Positions 1-6,563 of a stretch of 13,824 bases of DNA are shown piece after piece (the stretch's first letter is position 1; every line of letters begins with the position of its first letter). Under the pieces are notes generated by a model. The model made no database searches and had not been told where the DNA came from. It saw nothing but the letters and a program-made list of their open reading frames with translations. Source of the stretch: CAVVGZ01 sp963747965 (GTDB lineage: Bacteria > Chloroflexota > Anaerolineae > Anaerolineales > Anaerolineaceae); NCBI GenBank assembly GCA_963747965.1, contig CAVVGZ010000003.1, positions 1 through 13,824 of the forward strand, given 5' to 3'. The translations under genes and the position numbers were made by a program.

Positions 1-729
1 TTTCAACAATCCAGAAATGAGATAGCCCCAGTATGCGTAAAGGGGTTTTCTCCAGAGTTTGCAGCACAGCTCTCAGCGTCTTACCCGGGACAGGGTACCG
101 GGCGATGATATTGTCATAAGCACCAAAAAGGATCGTTCGGGAGACAACCCGCACCGGGAGCCCGGCGAATAAGGTTTCCAGGTCCCGTTTAGAATACACC
201 CGCACATGCGGTGCCAGCCGGTTTCGCCAGGTTTTGGGCAGATAGTTCACCAGTGGGATATTGCCGAAATGGTATTTTCCCCGCCAGTAAATCCCGTGTG
301 TCTCAAAAGGATAGCCGCGGTTGGGACAGAATAAAATCAGGCGTCCACCGGGTTTGAGTGTCCGGACTATTTCAGCAATCACCCTGCGGTCATCCTGGAC
401 ATGTTCCAGGACTTCATGGCTCAGGGTGAGGTCATACACACCCGCCGGAAAGGGTAGGTCTTCTCCAGTCCCGCAAACCACACCTTCCGAAACAAGGTGG
501 GCATCTATCGTGCGTTCCAGCTCCACATCCAGGCCAACTGCCTGTCGGGCTGCAAAGCCAGTTTACCCAGGTATGCCCCGACACCGCAGCCATCAACCAG
601 GATCGTTCCTTGTTCCCGGCCTTCGCCTGCTTCCAGAATCATTTTCAGCCGGCGTTCCTGTCCTGCACGCCAGGCATGCGAAGGGACACCCCGCAAAGCT
701 GCCTTCTGCAGGTCTTCATCGTTCAGCAT
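1..729 (-). pseudogene. Class I SAM-dependent methyltransferase, frameshifted and truncated by the window edge
   Basis: The reading frame opens at ATG 729, three bases after the kinase stop, so it is translationally close to the upstream kinase. The first ~60 residues contain SAM-binding motif I (LVDGCGVGAYLGKLA, ~44-58). That frame then hits a stop at 505. From about position 550 the homologous sequence continues in another frame: AVGLDVELER (post-motif I acidic residue), then SHEVLEHVQDDRR, LKPGGRLILFCPNRGYPF and a tail open to base 1. One missing base (or two extra) near 540-555 would explain the shift. The rest resembles Methyltransf_11/25-type enzymes acting on lipids, quinones or sugars; the substrate cannot be told. 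The C-terminus lies outside the window. The conserved downstream frame means the break is either very recent or a sequencing error, so an intact gene is possible. Confidence 0.75.
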
Positions 730-732
730 CGG

Positions 733-2418
733 TTATTTCTCATTTGTATTCGGCACCCAGGCAAGCACGCTGGTGCCAGATTTTGGTTCCGAAGTGATAT
801 CCACATCCCCCCCCACACTGCGTGCCCGCGTTTGCATGTTCGAAAGGCCGTGCCCGATGGTCTGCTTAATCCGCTCAAGGTCAAATCCCCTGCCGTCATC
901 ATGCACCTCAAGCAGCGCCCGGTCGGCTGCTGCCCAAAGGGATACATCAACATGATGTGCCCGGGCATGTTTGGCGATGTTCGCCAGCGCCTCCTGGCAG
1001 ATGTGGAACAAGGTCACAGCCTGGGGAGGTGGGAGATCCGTTAATCCATCCGCAGGACCTTTCAACTTTACCTCCACCAGGGTATGCGCCCGGAACTCAC
1101 TTACCAGGCGCTCAATGCCCTGCATCAGGTTTTCATCATAAAGCTGGCGGGGACGCATATCCAGGATATAAGCCCGCAGATCACGGATGGTGCTGTCAAT
1201 ATCAAAGATTGCCTGTTCAATCCTTTTTCGCGCTTTCTCATTGTCCTGATCCATCAGCAGCCGGGCATGCTGGAGGGTCAATCCGATCGCATAAACGGAC
1301 TGAATGGTGCCATCATGCAAATCCATGCCAATTCGTTCGCGTTCCTCCACCACCGCCAGGCGGCGCTGCTGCAGGTTGAGACGCAGGTTCTCAATAGCCG
1401 TACCGAACCATGTGCTGATCGCTGAAAGAAATTGCAGTTCCATCTCATCCAGGGGTTCTGTTTGGATGGTGGCGATGGATAGTACTCCCAAAACTCCCAG
1501 GCGCCCTACCAGCGGGAAACAAGCTACCTGGTTTATTCCCTTCCTGAATACCAGATGGTTTAGATCCCGTCCATCACTGGTTGGCAAACTGAGCAGGCGT
1601 GGTTGGATGAGTTCAGCAGAGGAACCTACAACACCCTCCCCGATCAGGTACTGTTCCTGGGCCCAGATTGAATCTACCGCATCACCGCGGTGAAGCACCA
1701 TGTTGAGGGTTTTTCCATCCTCCTGGAGCAGGAAGACTTCCCCCACCTCAATATGAAGATAATCCATGACCTGGTTGAGGACCTTGTGCAATATTTGATC
1801 GATATCCGATGCAGAGATGAGGGTCGATGCCAGATCATTAAGCAATCCAAGGTTCTCAGTGCGGCGGGTGAGAATTTTGTCACGTTCCAGGAGCTGGTTG
1901 TAAAGGCGGGCATTGCTGATGCTGATCGCAGCATAAGCTGCCAGTGTCTCTATAACCTGCTGGTCGTCTTCATTAAATTCAGGGGCGTTAAGCTTATTGG
2001 TTAAATAAATTTGGCCCAGGTGGCGGTTGCCCTGTAAAATGGGAACCCCCAGGAATGAAGTCATCATCGGGTGCTGCCTGGGAAATCCAACGCTGCGCGC
2101 ATCAGAAAGGATATCCATAATGCGGATGGTTTGCTTGCTGTTCATTAAAGCCCCGATTAACCCCTTACCGGCCGGGGGATGGGCCATGCGCTGGACTTCA
2201 TCCGCAGGCATGCCAACCTGGATAAATTGCTCCAGCTGGTTGTTCTCATTCATCACCCCAACCGCTGCATAGCCAGCATTCACCTGCTGGCGCGCAATTT
2301 CCGCAATGCGTTCCAGTACCGATTGAAGGGAGATATCCTGAACCAACTCAAGGCTGGCAAGGTGCAGTGCGGCCAGCCGGTCTTGCAGTTGTTCCCTGGT
2401 GAGAATCTTAATGTCCAT
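733..2418 (-). CDS. GAF-domain sensor histidine kinase, NarL/HisKA_3 type
   Basis: A predicted soluble sensor kinase of ~561 residues with no membrane segment. Two GAF domains come first (about residues 20-175 and 195-345; the first ends in LGVPILQGNRHLGQIYL, the second in VACFPLVGRLGVLGVL). A HisKA_3 dimerization domain follows, with the H-box ERERIGMDLHDGT; the phospho-acceptor His is ~368. The HATPase_c domain shows the N-box ICQEALANIAKHAR, G1 DDGRGF and G2 GHGLSNM. All catalytic motifs are intact. GAF domains in this family sense small ligands, redox state or gases; the ligand here is unknown. No response regulator is in the window, so its partner lies further left or elsewhere. I chose ATG 2418; an in-frame TTG at 2430 would add four residues, and neither has a strong ribosome-binding site. 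The methyltransferase follows after three bases. Confidence 0.93.
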   Translation of the reverse strand: MDIKILTREQLQDRLAALHLASLELVQDISLQSVLERIAEIARQQVNAGYAAVGVMNENNQLEQFIQVGMPADEVQRMAHPPAGKGLIGALMNSKQTIRIMDILSDARSVGFPRQHPMMTSFLGVPILQGNRHLGQIYLTNKLNAPEFNEDDQQVIETLAAYAAISISNARLYNQLLERDKILTRRTENLGLLNDLASTLISASDIDQILHKVLNQVMDYLHIEVGEVFLLQEDGKTLNMVLHRGDAVDSIWAQEQYLIGEGVVGSSAELIQPRLLSLPTSDGRDLNHLVFRKGINQVACFPLVGRLGVLGVLSIATIQTEPLDEMELQFLSAISTWFGTAIENLRLNLQQRRLAVVEERERIGMDLHDGTIQSVYAIGLTLQHARLLMDQDNEKARKRIEQAIFDIDSTIRDLRAYILDMRPRQLYDENLMQGIERLVSEFRAHTLVEVKLKGPADGLTDLPPPQAVTLFHICQEALANIAKHARAHHVDVSLWAAADRALLEVHDDGRGFDLERIKQTIGHGLSNMQTRARSVGGDVDITSEPKSGTSVLAWVPNTNEK

Positions 2419-2533
2419 CGTGGAAAACAATTGTAATCCAATTTGTCCAATTTAGCAATTAACCAAATAGGACGGTCGTGTCCGATTATTGCCCGTGAAT
2501 AGGAGGATTGCCCTGCCATCCGTAAACACTCCT

Positions 2534-2555
2534 ATATAGAACATATATTCTATAT
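2534..2555. repeat. Inverted repeat in the kinase/molybdoenzyme intergenic region
   Basis: Arms ATATAGAA (2534-2541) and TTCTATAT (2548-2555) are perfect reverse complements around a 6-base spacer. A shorter palindrome, GTGTC-GG-GACAC, sits at 2561-2572. They lie in the 309-base divergent gap between the kinase and the molybdoenzyme and could be an operator for either. No RNA gene is visible elsewhere in this gap. Confidence 0.45.
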
Positions 2556-2675
2556 TAATGGTGTCGGGACACAAACCAGGAGAGAAAAAATTGGCCAGGG
2601 GGATTGAAATACGAAGACTGCCTGTGATGTCCGGGAAATTGGCTGAAAAAAAACAATTCATAAATACAATTTATA

Positions 2676-2705
2676 TTGCTGTCAACCGGATTCATTCGGT
2701 ATAAT
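2676..2705 (+). promoter_or_regulatory. Sigma-70-type promoter of the molybdoenzyme gene
   Basis: A -35-like TTGCTG (2676-2681), an 18-base spacer and a perfect -10 TATAAT (2700-2705). The ribosome-binding site AGAGGA (2713-2718) and ATG 2728 follow, giving a very short 5' leader. Confidence 0.6.
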
Positions 2706-2727
2706 AATCAGCAGAGGAATAAATTCG

Positions 2728-3366
2728 ATGTTAAACCAGCCATCAAACCGCAAGGAAGAAGAAAATAAATATGCACAACAGGGGCTTTTACCCCCTGGGC
2801 AATCCCTGACCCAAAAATTTCCGGTCTTACATTACGGAAAGGTACCGGCTGTGGATTTGCAGCATTGGGATTTCCGTATTTGGGGAGAGGTGCAACAGGA
2901 AGTGAAATTAACCTGGGATGAATTTAACCGGTTACCAAAAACCAGGTTAACCCTGGATCTGCACTGCGTCACCCGCTGGAGCAAATTTGATACCCTCTGG
3001 GAAGGTGTAGCGGTACGCACCTTGATGGATGAAGGATTATTAAGACCCCTGCCGCAGGCTCGCTTCGTAATGCAGCATGCCGACCCGGACTACACCACCA
3101 ATCTTCCTCTTGAAATTATCCTTTCGGAAAACTTTTTACTGGCAACCCACTTCAACGGGCTGCCGCTCCCGGAGGATCACGGGTATCCCCTGCGCGGGGT
3201 TGTAGGCGTGAAGCGCGACCGGCGCAGCTTAAAAGAGGTTTACCTTTGGAAAGGCGCCAAATGGCTGCGCGGCCTGGAATTTATGGCGCAGGACCGGCCC
3301 GGTTTCTGGGAGCAGGCTGGTTATCACAACGATGCTGACATCTGGAAAGAGGAACGCTTTCGTTAG
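2728..3366 (+). CDS. Sulfite-oxidase-like molybdopterin-dependent oxidoreductase
   Basis: A 212-residue oxidoreductase molybdopterin-binding domain protein (COG2041 type). The expected molybdenum-ligand cysteine is Cys80 in LHCVTRWS. Other family hallmarks are WEGVAVRTLMDEG (~91-103), HADPDYTTNLPLE (~117-129), EDHGYPLRGVVGVK (~149-162), LWKGAKWLRGLEFM (~173-186) and the C-terminal GFWEQAGYHNDADIWKEERF. There is no Tat signal or transmembrane segment, so it is probably cytosolic, unlike periplasmic MsrP (YedY). The C-terminal sulfite-oxidase dimerization domain is absent, which is usual for the short subfamily. Substrate and electron partner are unknown. It starts at ATG 2728 with AGAGGA ten bases upstream. 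It appears monocistronic, with a weak hairpin and T-run after its stop. Confidence 0.9.
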   Translation: MLNQPSNRKEEENKYAQQGLLPPGQSLTQKFPVLHYGKVPAVDLQHWDFRIWGEVQQEVKLTWDEFNRLPKTRLTLDLHCVTRWSKFDTLWEGVAVRTLMDEGLLRPLPQARFVMQHADPDYTTNLPLEIILSENFLLATHFNGLPLPEDHGYPLRGVVGVKRDRRSLKEVYLWKGAKWLRGLEFMAQDRPGFWEQAGYHNDADIWKEERFR

Positions 3367-3374
3367 GCATTATT

Positions 3375-3402
3375 AACCCGATAAGTATTTCGCGGTTTTT
3401 TT
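3375..3402 (+). terminator. Weak rho-independent terminator after the molybdoenzyme
   Basis: AACCCG (3375-3380) can pair with CGCGGTT (3391-3397) with a single-base bulge and a 10-base loop, followed by an unbroken T-run. The stem is short, so it is a modest candidate. It ends just before the first parS site. Confidence 0.4.
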
Positions 3403-3403
3403 A

Positions 3404-3419
3404 TGTTTCACGTGAAACC
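3404..3419. other. parS: parS site 1 (ParB-binding centromere element)
   Basis: TGTTTCACGTGAAACC matches the widely conserved parS consensus TGTTNCACGTGAAACA at all but the last base. It lies between the molybdoenzyme stop and the SdpI-family start, only eight bases before that ATG. No ParB gene is present in the window. Confidence 0.88.
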
Positions 3420-3427
3420 TCCATACG

Positions 3428-4069
3428 ATGACCACACGTACCACCATCCTTCTGGTAATTTTATTCTCGATCCTCTCCCTTCTATTGGGGTTGGCCGCAT
3501 ATCCTTATATGCCCGACAGGATTGTCAGTCACTGGAATGCCTATGGACAGGCTGATGGATTCACTACAAAAATATTTGGAATCCTCTTCATCCCGATGAT
3601 GATCCTGGCAACCGGGGCGTTGATGATATTCCTTCCCAGGCTGGACCCATTGAGGGCTAACCTGGCAGGCTTTCAGGGCAGTTACTATCGTATTGTGGTC
3701 CTGATGGCCGGATTTTTGTTTTACCTGCAGGGGATTACCCTGGCATGGAATTTGGGATGGCAGTTTAACCTGGTCCTGGCGCTTACTCCCGCATTTGCTG
3801 TGCTCTTTTATTTCATTGGCACGCTGGTTGAAAAAGCTCACCGTAACTGGTTTATCGGCATACGCACACCCTGGACAATGAGCAGTGACATCGTCTGGGA
3901 AAAAACCCATCGCCTGGGTGGCAAATTGTTTAAACTATGTGCTGCATTTACCTTATTGGGGATGCTCTTTCCGGATTACGCATTTTTCTTCATGATTGGT
4001 CCGGTTTTAAGCATTTCCTTTGGCTTGATCTTCTATTCTTACTATGCGTATCAGCAGGAGTCTCGCTAA
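3428..4069 (+). CDS. SdpI-family (DUF1648) integral membrane protein
   Basis: A 213-residue membrane protein with about six hydrophobic segments (roughly 5-25, 50-70, 88-108, 114-134, 168-186, 188-208). The DUF1648 signature MPDRIVSHWNAYGQADGF (~28-45) follows the first segment. The SdpI-family signature NWFIGIRTPWTMSSDIVWEKTHRLGGK (~140-166) precedes the last two. In Bacillus subtilis SdpI gives immunity to the SdpC toxin and signals to a repressor; most homologues have no known toxin, and none is visible here. The gene sits between two parS sites. It has no recognisable Shine-Dalgarno sequence at ATG 3428, because the preceding bases are parS. It could be a general envelope protein, and an immunity role is only inferred. 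Confidence 0.88.
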   Translation: MTTRTTILLVILFSILSLLLGLAAYPYMPDRIVSHWNAYGQADGFTTKIFGILFIPMMILATGALMIFLPRLDPLRANLAGFQGSYYRIVVLMAGFLFYLQGITLAWNLGWQFNLVLALTPAFAVLFYFIGTLVEKAHRNWFIGIRTPWTMSSDIVWEKTHRLGGKLFKLCAAFTLLGMLFPDYAFFFMIGPVLSISFGLIFYSYYAYQQESR

Positions 4070-4083
4070 ACAGGAGTATCGTC

Positions 4084-4109
4084 CGGAATGTTTCACGTGA
4101 AACATTCCG
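4084..4109. other. parS: parS site 2 inside a 26-bp perfect palindrome
   Basis: The core TGTTTCACGTGAAACA at 4089-4104 is a perfect parS sequence. Symmetry extends five more bases on each side (CGGAA on the left, TTCCG on the right), making 4084-4109 a perfect 26-bp palindrome. It lies between the SdpI-family stop and the ABC transporter operon, 685 bases from parS site 1. ParB normally nucleates at such sites and spreads over several kilobases. Confidence 0.93.
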
Positions 4110-4156
4110 CTGGTATCATCAGGTTATAGATTTTTTACGACAAAACCACCGTTGTA

Positions 4157-4181
4157 GATCCGAAATCCAGATTTCAGGATC
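4157..4181 (+). repeat. Stem-loop in the leader of the ABC transporter operon
   Basis: GATCC plus GAAAT (4157-4166) pair with ATTTC and GGATC (4171-4175, 4177-4181) around a CCAG loop, with one bulged A at 4176. No T-run follows, so it is not a typical terminator. It may be a leader structure or operator before the ATPase. Confidence 0.4.
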
Positions 4182-4231
4182 TCTCCATATCAGGAATGTT
4201 GAATCCGACAGGAATAATCAGGAATGATTTT

Positions 4232-5185
4232 ATGAATACCGGTTTAGATTATGTCATCCAGGTCCAGAATCTTTCCCACTCCTATGGGGATAGGATGGCT
4301 TTGGATAATATCAGTTTCAATATTACACGCGGGGAGGTTTTTGCTTTATTAGGTCCCAATGGGGCAGGCAAAACCACCACCATCCGCCTGTTGAACGGCC
4401 TTTTCCCACCATCCGCGGGGAGTATGCAGGTTTTAGGTCTCGACCCGCAGACACAGGGAGATCTCCTGCGCCGTCACAGCGGTGTGCTGACAGAAACCCC
4501 CGCTTTATACGAGCGGCTGACAGCCGTTGAGAATCTGCAATTTTTCGGAACATTGGCGGGAATGTCTTCCAACGATCTTCAAAACCGTATGGTGGAGTTA
4601 ATGGATTTTTTTGAGTTGAGCCATCGCTCCAAAGAACGTGTTGGCAATTACAGCAAAGGCATGAAACAACGCTTGGCGCTGGCCAGGGCTTTGCTGCACA
4701 ACCCGCAGCTTGTTTATCTGGATGAACCCACTTCAGGATTGGATCCTGAATCAGCCCAGCAGGTTCACGAATTAATGCATTCTATCCGGCAGAAAAATGG
4801 TCAGACCATTATGCTGAGCACCCATCATTTGTACGAAGCGGAAAGGCTGTGTGACCGGGTCGCCATCCTGAACCAGGGTCGTTTGTTAGCCTGCGGGACG
4901 CTTGACGATCTGCGCCGGCAGTTTTTCCCCGGTGAATGGGTGGTTTTCAACTTTTTTATCCCCGCATCGAAAGAGTTGCTTCTGGAGTTGACTGTTCATC
5001 CCGGTGTCCTCAAGGTTGATTCACCATCGCCGGAGGCGCTCAAGGTCCAGATTTCTGCAAAAAGCGTTATCCCTTCGCTGATTTCCCGTCTGGTATCCCT
5101 GGATGCTCAAATCTTAGCCGTAACCCCTTACCAGGTGTCACTGGAAGAGATCTACTTTAAACTACAGCAGGAGTCGTCGCTATGA
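4232..5185 (+). CDS. ABC-2 type transporter ATP-binding protein
   Basis: A 317-residue ATPase with every ABC motif: Walker A GPNGAGKTTT (~41-50), signature YSKGMKQRL (~140-148), Walker B LVYLDEPTSGLDP (~160-172) and the switch histidine in STHHL (~198). The ~90-residue C-terminal extension with a terminal LEEIYFKL motif is typical of ABC-2 exporter ATPases of the NatA/DrrA kind. I chose ATG 4232 because AGGA (4220-4223) lies eight bases upstream; an in-frame ATG at 4196 would add 12 residues with a poorer site. Its TGA overlaps the permease ATG (ATGA), so the pair is translationally coupled. The substrate is unknown. An SdpI-family gene and a parS site lie directly upstream. Confidence 0.94.
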   Translation: MNTGLDYVIQVQNLSHSYGDRMALDNISFNITRGEVFALLGPNGAGKTTTIRLLNGLFPPSAGSMQVLGLDPQTQGDLLRRHSGVLTETPALYERLTAVENLQFFGTLAGMSSNDLQNRMVELMDFFELSHRSKERVGNYSKGMKQRLALARALLHNPQLVYLDEPTSGLDPESAQQVHELMHSIRQKNGQTIMLSTHHLYEAERLCDRVAILNQGRLLACGTLDDLRRQFFPGEWVVFNFFIPASKELLLELTVHPGVLKVDSPSPEALKVQISAKSVIPSLISRLVSLDAQILAVTPYQVSLEEIYFKLQQESSL

Positions 5186-6021
5186 ATACCGCCATAATAG
5201 GTGCAATTGCCCGCAAGGATTTATTGGAAATCCGGCAAAATAAAGGCGCCTGGATGCCCATGATCATTGTCCCGCTGATATTTGTTATCTTCCTGCCCCT
5301 GGCAATGATCCTCATCCCAACTTCAATGGATATTTCACCGCAGACACTTGCAGGTGATGCCGATTTGGAGATGTTTATCCGCAATATGCCTCCCTCCATG
5401 CAGCAGTCTCTCACTGGCCTGGACGAAATGCAGGGTATGCTGGTGCTGATGCTGGGCTATTTTTTTGCGCCGTTTTTCCTGATATTTCCGCTCATGTTCT
5501 CCACGGTGATTGCTGCGGAATCCTTCGCCGGAGAACGGGAACGAAAAACCCTTGAAGTCCTGCTTTACACTCCCGCCACCAACCGGCAGCTTTTCCTGGG
5601 AAAAGTTCTGGCCGCGGTTATTCCCGGCATCGGTGTTACCTGGATTTGTTTCCTTGTATATGCCGTTGTATTAAACACCGCCGGTTTTGGCGTGTTTCAC
5701 AGGCTCTGGTTCCCTCTCGCTACCTGGTACCCCCTTATCTTCTGGATTGCACCTGCCCTCGCATTATTGGGGATCTCTGCTACAGTGTTGATCTCGGCCA
5801 GGGTTCAGTCCTTCATGGGCGCTTACCAGCTCAGCTCTTCTCTGATTATCGTCGTGCTGATATTGGTTTTCGGTCAAATCAGCGGTGTTGTTTATCTTAG
5901 TGTTCTGGTCGGCATGCTCGCTGGTTTGGGTTTCTGGCTGATTGCTGCCGGCTTAACCTTTTTGGCTACCAAAGGATTCAATCGCAGCACATTGCTGTTA
6001 GGCGACCTTCACTCCAAATAA
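5182..6021 (+). CDS. ABC-2 type transporter permease
   Basis: A 279-residue permease encoded directly after, and overlapping, the ATPase. It begins with a cytoplasmic helix, IARKDLLEIRQNKGAW, followed by a transmembrane segment (~25-46) and an extracellular loop containing NMPPSMQQSLTGL. About five further hydrophobic segments follow (near 93-113, 146-168, 183-206, 214-231 and 235-265). The signature AAESFAGERERKTLEVLLYTP (~111-131) is characteristic of ABC-2/NatB-like exporters, where this cytoplasmic coupling stretch contacts the ATPase. One permease subunit implies a homodimer working with two ATPase subunits. Export of a lipid, peptide, drug or ion is possible; the sequence does not decide. 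A weak TGAC/GTCA hairpin followed by six T bases (6025-6045) comes after the stop, facing the convergent XRE gene. Confidence 0.92.
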   Translation: MNTAIIGAIARKDLLEIRQNKGAWMPMIIVPLIFVIFLPLAMILIPTSMDISPQTLAGDADLEMFIRNMPPSMQQSLTGLDEMQGMLVLMLGYFFAPFFLIFPLMFSTVIAAESFAGERERKTLEVLLYTPATNRQLFLGKVLAAVIPGIGVTWICFLVYAVVLNTAGFGVFHRLWFPLATWYPLIFWIAPALALLGISATVLISARVQSFMGAYQLSSSLIIVVLILVFGQISGVVYLSVLVGMLAGLGFWLIAAGLTFLATKGFNRSTLLLGDLHSK

Positions 6022-6024
6022 CAG

Positions 6025-6045
6025 TGACGCGCCAGGTCATTTTTT
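6025..6045 (+). terminator. Possible weak terminator after the ABC permease
   Basis: TGAC (6025-6028) can pair with GTCA (6036-6039) and is followed by a run of T. The stem is only four base pairs, so this is a low-confidence call supported mainly by its position between convergent genes. Confidence 0.28.
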
Positions 6046-6098
6046 CAATTTTTCCTGCTTTACCCATTAGATAATCATTTCACGCATAAACCTGCAAT

Positions 6099-6377
6099 TT
6101 ATTCGTGGTTTTGCGGGATGACCGGCAATGTCAGTGCTGTCTCGCTTCCTTTTCCCGCATGTTTGATCCAGAACAGCTCATCCAGGCTGCATTGCAGTGC
6201 CTCTGCCAGCAGGATGGCTGTTTTGATGGTAGGCAGGAAGCGTTTTTTTTCAATTGCCAGGATTGACTGGCGGCTTATCCCTGCTTTTTCTCCAAGTTTC
6301 TGCTGGGACAGGCCCCGCCTTCTCCGGAAATGCCTGACACGGTTTTCTATTTCAATTTCAACGCTTTTATTAATCAT
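6099..6377 (-). CDS. XRE-family helix-turn-helix transcriptional regulator
   Basis: A small DNA-binding protein of 92 residues. The HTH_3 domain occupies about residues 10-70, with the recognition region LSQQKLGEKAGISRQSILAIEKKRFLPTIKTA and the usual ending LAEALQCSLDELF. This compact form resembles the ~65-residue YozG-like regulators with a 20-residue polar tail. I prefer ATG 6377, because AAGGG on the minus strand lies seven bases upstream; an ATG at 6383 would leave almost no spacing. A 9-bp-arm palindrome just upstream is a likely operator, suggesting autoregulation. It is convergent with the ABC operon and divergent from nadE, so it could control nadE, itself, or the transporter. The target is unproven. 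Confidence 0.88.
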   Translation of the reverse strand: MINKSVEIEIENRVRHFRRRRGLSQQKLGEKAGISRQSILAIEKKRFLPTIKTAILLAEALQCSLDELFWIKHAGKGSETALTLPVIPQNHE

Positions 6378-6393
6378 ATTCATACCCTTATAT

Positions 6394-6415
6394 AATGTAA
6401 AGTATGCTTTACATT
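6394..6415. promoter_or_regulatory. Palindromic operator candidate upstream of the XRE gene
   Basis: AATGTAAAG (6394-6402) and CTTTACATT (6407-6415) are perfect reverse complements around TATG. This 22-base dyad lies 17 bases before the XRE start, where an autorepressor would bind. A second short palindrome, CCTTATAAGG, lies at 6437-6446. Confidence 0.6.
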
Positions 6416-6469
6416 TATGGATTATAAATCAGTTGCCCTTATAAGGAAAGGGGCTTTGTAACCCATTTT

Positions 6470-6499
6470 TTGTAACTGACGTCGCTACACTGATATAAT
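6470..6499 (+). promoter_or_regulatory. Extended -10 promoter of nadE
   Basis: TTGTAA (6470-6475), an 18-base spacer and a perfect TATAAT (6494-6499), preceded by the extended -10 dinucleotide TG at 6491-6492. It points toward nadE, whose start is about 65 bases further on. Confidence 0.65.
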
Positions 6500-6563
6500 C
6501 TATACGGTTTATATCTATTGAAAATTGATTGGGCATGCTGTCCAGGCCAACAGTGAGGGAATG

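Noticed and set aside
321..1379. Several plus-strand open frames of 113-158 codons
   Set aside because: They are antisense shadows of the histidine kinase and methyltransferase, which have clear domain motifs.
2280..2519. Minus-strand 79-codon frame upstream of the histidine kinase
   Set aside because: It runs out of frame into the kinase N-terminus and shows no recognisable protein; a leader peptide cannot be excluded but is unsupported.
5692..5702. Partial parS-like GTGTTTCAC inside the ABC permease gene
   Set aside because: Only one half of the palindrome is present, so ParB binding is not expected.
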